Shown: piece by piece, positions 24,319 through 24,451 of the stretch | How positions within the stretch are numbered: the first letter of the stretch is position 1 | Layout: each line of letters begins with the position of its first letter | Origin: Williamwhitmania sp035530955 | GTDB lineage: Bacteria > Bacteroidota > Bacteroidia > Bacteroidales > Williamwhitmaniaceae | Assembly (NCBI GenBank): GCA_035530955.1 | Contig: DATKTT010000121.1 | Span: forward strand, 1 to 24,451 | Length of the DNA: 24,451 nt | Direction: 5' to 3' | The notes under the pieces: model-generated | What the model was told of the DNA's origin: nothing | What the model saw: only the letters and a program-made list of their open reading frames with translations | Database searches by the model: none | Program-made: the position numbers and the translations under genes

Positions 24319-24451
24319 ATGAGTAATGCTTTTTTTAGTTTTTTAACACTTGTTGGCTCCTTGGGCTTATTCCTATTTGGAATGAAGCTGATGAGTGAAT
24401 CATTGCAAAAAGTGGCAGGAGACAAGATGCGGAATATTCTTGCCGCCATGA
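24319..24451 (+). CDS. Na/Pi cotransporter family protein (N-terminal fragment, cut by window edge)
   Basis: Forty-four codons are visible before the window ends. They read as a membrane helix, SFLTLVGSLGLFLFGMKLMS, followed by ESLQKVAGDKMRNILAAM. The block 'LGLFLFGMKLMSE-LQKVAGDKMR..L' is characteristic of the first repeat of the Na/Pi cotransporter (NptA/YjbB-like, PF02690) family, which imports phosphate with sodium. Bacteroidota members are usually 550-600 residues with a C-terminal PhoU-like domain, which would lie beyond the edge. The start is supported by the promoter at 24262-24292 and by the hydrophobic helix beginning directly after MSNAFF. A 75-codon reading frame on the other strand here is a shadow. 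Confidence 0.85.
   Translation, partial: MSNAFFSFLTLVGSLGLFLFGMKLMSESLQKVAGDKMRNILAAM

Noticed and set aside
24222..24449. Minus-strand open frame of 75 codons at the right edge
   Set aside because: It overlaps the promoter and the clear N-terminus of the Na/Pi cotransporter gene on the other strand, and its translation shows no family features.
1..24451. Mobile element, prophage, CRISPR array or defence island
   Set aside because: No transposase, integrase, spaced direct repeats, tRNA-type attachment site or toxin/antitoxin pair was seen; the genes are ordinary chromosomal functions with even composition.

Overview
The window looks like chromosomal housekeeping DNA from a Bacteroidota bacterium, probably a Bacteroidales-like lineage. 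The evidence is an ATP synthase epsilon subunit reduced to its beta-barrel half, a DUF2723/GT117-type membrane protein, a signal-peptide + metallopeptidase + propeller + beta-barrel protein of a Bacteroidota type, absence of obvious Shine-Dalgarno sequences, and several intergenic copies of TAnnTTTG, the -7 element of Bacteroidota promoters. The DNA is moderately AT-rich and evenly so. I see no tRNA, rRNA, CRISPR array, insertion sequence, integrase or phage gene. No stretch without a gene reaches 300 bases.

Layout. 1-3006 (minus) is the 5' part of a membrane-bound hybrid sensor histidine kinase cut by the window edge. 3120-6892 (minus) is a compact three-gene run: a SUI1/YciH-type initiation factor, a 951-residue outer-membrane metallopeptidase/propeller/barrel protein, and 5-formyltetrahydrofolate cyclo-ligase. 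7014-11030 (plus) holds the DUF2723 membrane protein and a tandem universal stress protein, each followed by a strong intrinsic terminator. 11109-14635 (minus) is rsgA, an AIM24-family protein, mnmH, and an unrecognised 234-residue protein. 14773-17008 (minus) is a U32 family protein (tRNA/rRNA hydroxylation type) followed by a YitT-family membrane protein. 17152-24127 (minus) is a long same-strand run: an MMPL/RND-type membrane protein, a polyprenyl diphosphate synthase, atpD, atpC, an exported alpha/beta hydrolase and a GT9 glycosyltransferase. At 24319 a Na/Pi-cotransporter family gene starts on the plus strand and runs off the end.

How the genes fit together. Translation is a recurring theme: YciH, RsgA (30S maturation), MnmH (wobble-uridine selenation) and the U32 protein (probable RNA hydroxylase) all act on the ribosome or tRNA. 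A second theme is the envelope: the barrel protein, DUF2723 protein, GT9 enzyme, MMPL protein and sensor kinase. The atpD-atpC pair sits apart from any other ATP synthase genes visible here, consistent with a split ATP synthase locus.

I did not find a convincing new defence or mobile system. The best second looks are the peptidase/propeller/barrel fusion, the unknown gene downstream of mnmH, the tight rsgA-AIM24-mnmH cluster, and the pairing of an MMPL exporter with a prenyl synthase. All family calls come from reading motifs by eye; no database search was run.
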